Position numbers and translations under genes: made by a program. The notes beneath the pieces are model-generated. The model did not search any database. It worked only from the letters and a program-made list of their open reading frames with translations, and was not told where the DNA came from. Shown here in pieces: positions 63,780 through 64,000 of a stretch of 64,000 bases of DNA. The stretch comes from Pseudomonas sp. MM213 (GTDB lineage Bacteria; Pseudomonadota; Gammaproteobacteria; Pseudomonadales; Pseudomonadaceae): assembly GCF_020423045.1 (NCBI RefSeq), contig NZ_CP081943.1:62001-126000 (forward strand), given 5' to 3'. Numbering within the stretch: the stretch's first letter is position 1; every line of letters starts with the position of its first letter.

Positions 63780-64000
63780 CCGGGTACGAATGCATACTTC
63801 CCCAGGCTTAATCCGAAACGTCCGACAGCCATGACGTGAGACATGCCGGTAGTATCGGCTTCACGTTCGGGGATGGGGCGGGATGCAGGAGTGATCGCTG
63901 TGCGTGAATCTTTAGCCAGCCGTGGTTCGGGGGCGAACAGGCTGGCTACTGACTGCAGCAGGATTCAGGATTGCGGCTTGTCCGGGGCGGTCAGGCCTGC
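63780..64000. other. Right-edge region; no supported gene
   Basis: No complete ORF is convincing. On the minus strand, a frame from the edge reads AGLTAPDKPQS and stops at 63965, which could be the tail of a gene beyond the window; eleven residues are too few to claim it. Confidence 0.3.

Noticed and set aside
63965..64000. Possible 3' end of a gene entering from the right edge on the - strand
   Set aside because: Only eleven codons are visible; they cannot be told from chance.

Overview
The window is chromosomal DNA from a Pseudomonas of the fluorescens group. The evidence is gene order: gltX, the leuC-leuD-methyltransferase-leuB-asd-asd-like-fimV-truA-trpF-accD-folC-SPOR-cvpA-purF-metZ-SDR run, and uvrB next to an aromatic aminotransferase all follow the order I know from Pseudomonas chromosomes. 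High G+C and many paired REP palindromes between genes fit the same assignment. No integrase, transposase, phage gene or CRISPR array was seen. Genes sit on both strands with short gaps.

Layout. 1-2.4 kb: end of an AT3/SGNH acyltransferase, a small unknown gene, a second AT3 acyltransferase and a small lipoprotein; this part looks lower in G+C by eye. 2.4-10 kb: a PheC-like periplasmic protein, the copper-resistance genes copABCD, and two divergent L,D-transpeptidases. 10-17.3 kb: a WaaZ/DUF115-like protein; a LysR regulator divergent from a HAD hydrolase and a class II aldolase; a membrane diguanylate cyclase; a GNAT and an arylamine N-acetyltransferase; and a BrnT/BrnA toxin-antitoxin pair. 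17.5-32.8 kb: a purine permease, tRNA-Asn, two small unknown genes, an aromatic aminotransferase, uvrB, an EmrA-EmrB-like efflux reading frame fused into one ORF, gltX, a duplicated Ala-Glu tRNA pair, a TetR/hydrolase pair, a thioesterase, dusC, and ibpA under a sigma-32 promoter and a ROSE RNA thermometer. 33-36.3 kb: a five-PAS GGDEF-EAL protein. 36.3-56.7 kb: the conserved biosynthetic block (leucine, aspartate-semialdehyde, pseudouridine, tryptophan, malonyl-CoA, folate, purine and methionine). 56.7-64 kb: Val and Asp tRNAs, a Fur-box-linked FecI-FecR-TonB receptor cell-surface signalling system, a PuuB-like oxidase, tRNA-Val(GAC) and a DUF2214 membrane protein.

How the parts work together. 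Several clusters are functional units: copABCD (periplasmic and outer-membrane copper handling), fecI-fecR-receptor (siderophore-sensing iron uptake), leuCD/leuB with a divergent LysR, accD-folC-SPOR-cvpA-purF-metZ-SDR (tightly spaced or overlapping starts), and tetR-hydrolase. I found no convincing wholly new system. The items most worth a second look are the topologically awkward EmrA-EmrB fusion, the copper genes sitting beside copper-sensitive L,D-transpeptidases, the covarying spacer hairpins in the duplicated Ala-Glu tRNA unit, the 61-bp perfect inverted repeat between two convergent genes, the palindrome cluster before the purine permease, and a possible 15-residue leader ORF overlapping a small unknown gene.
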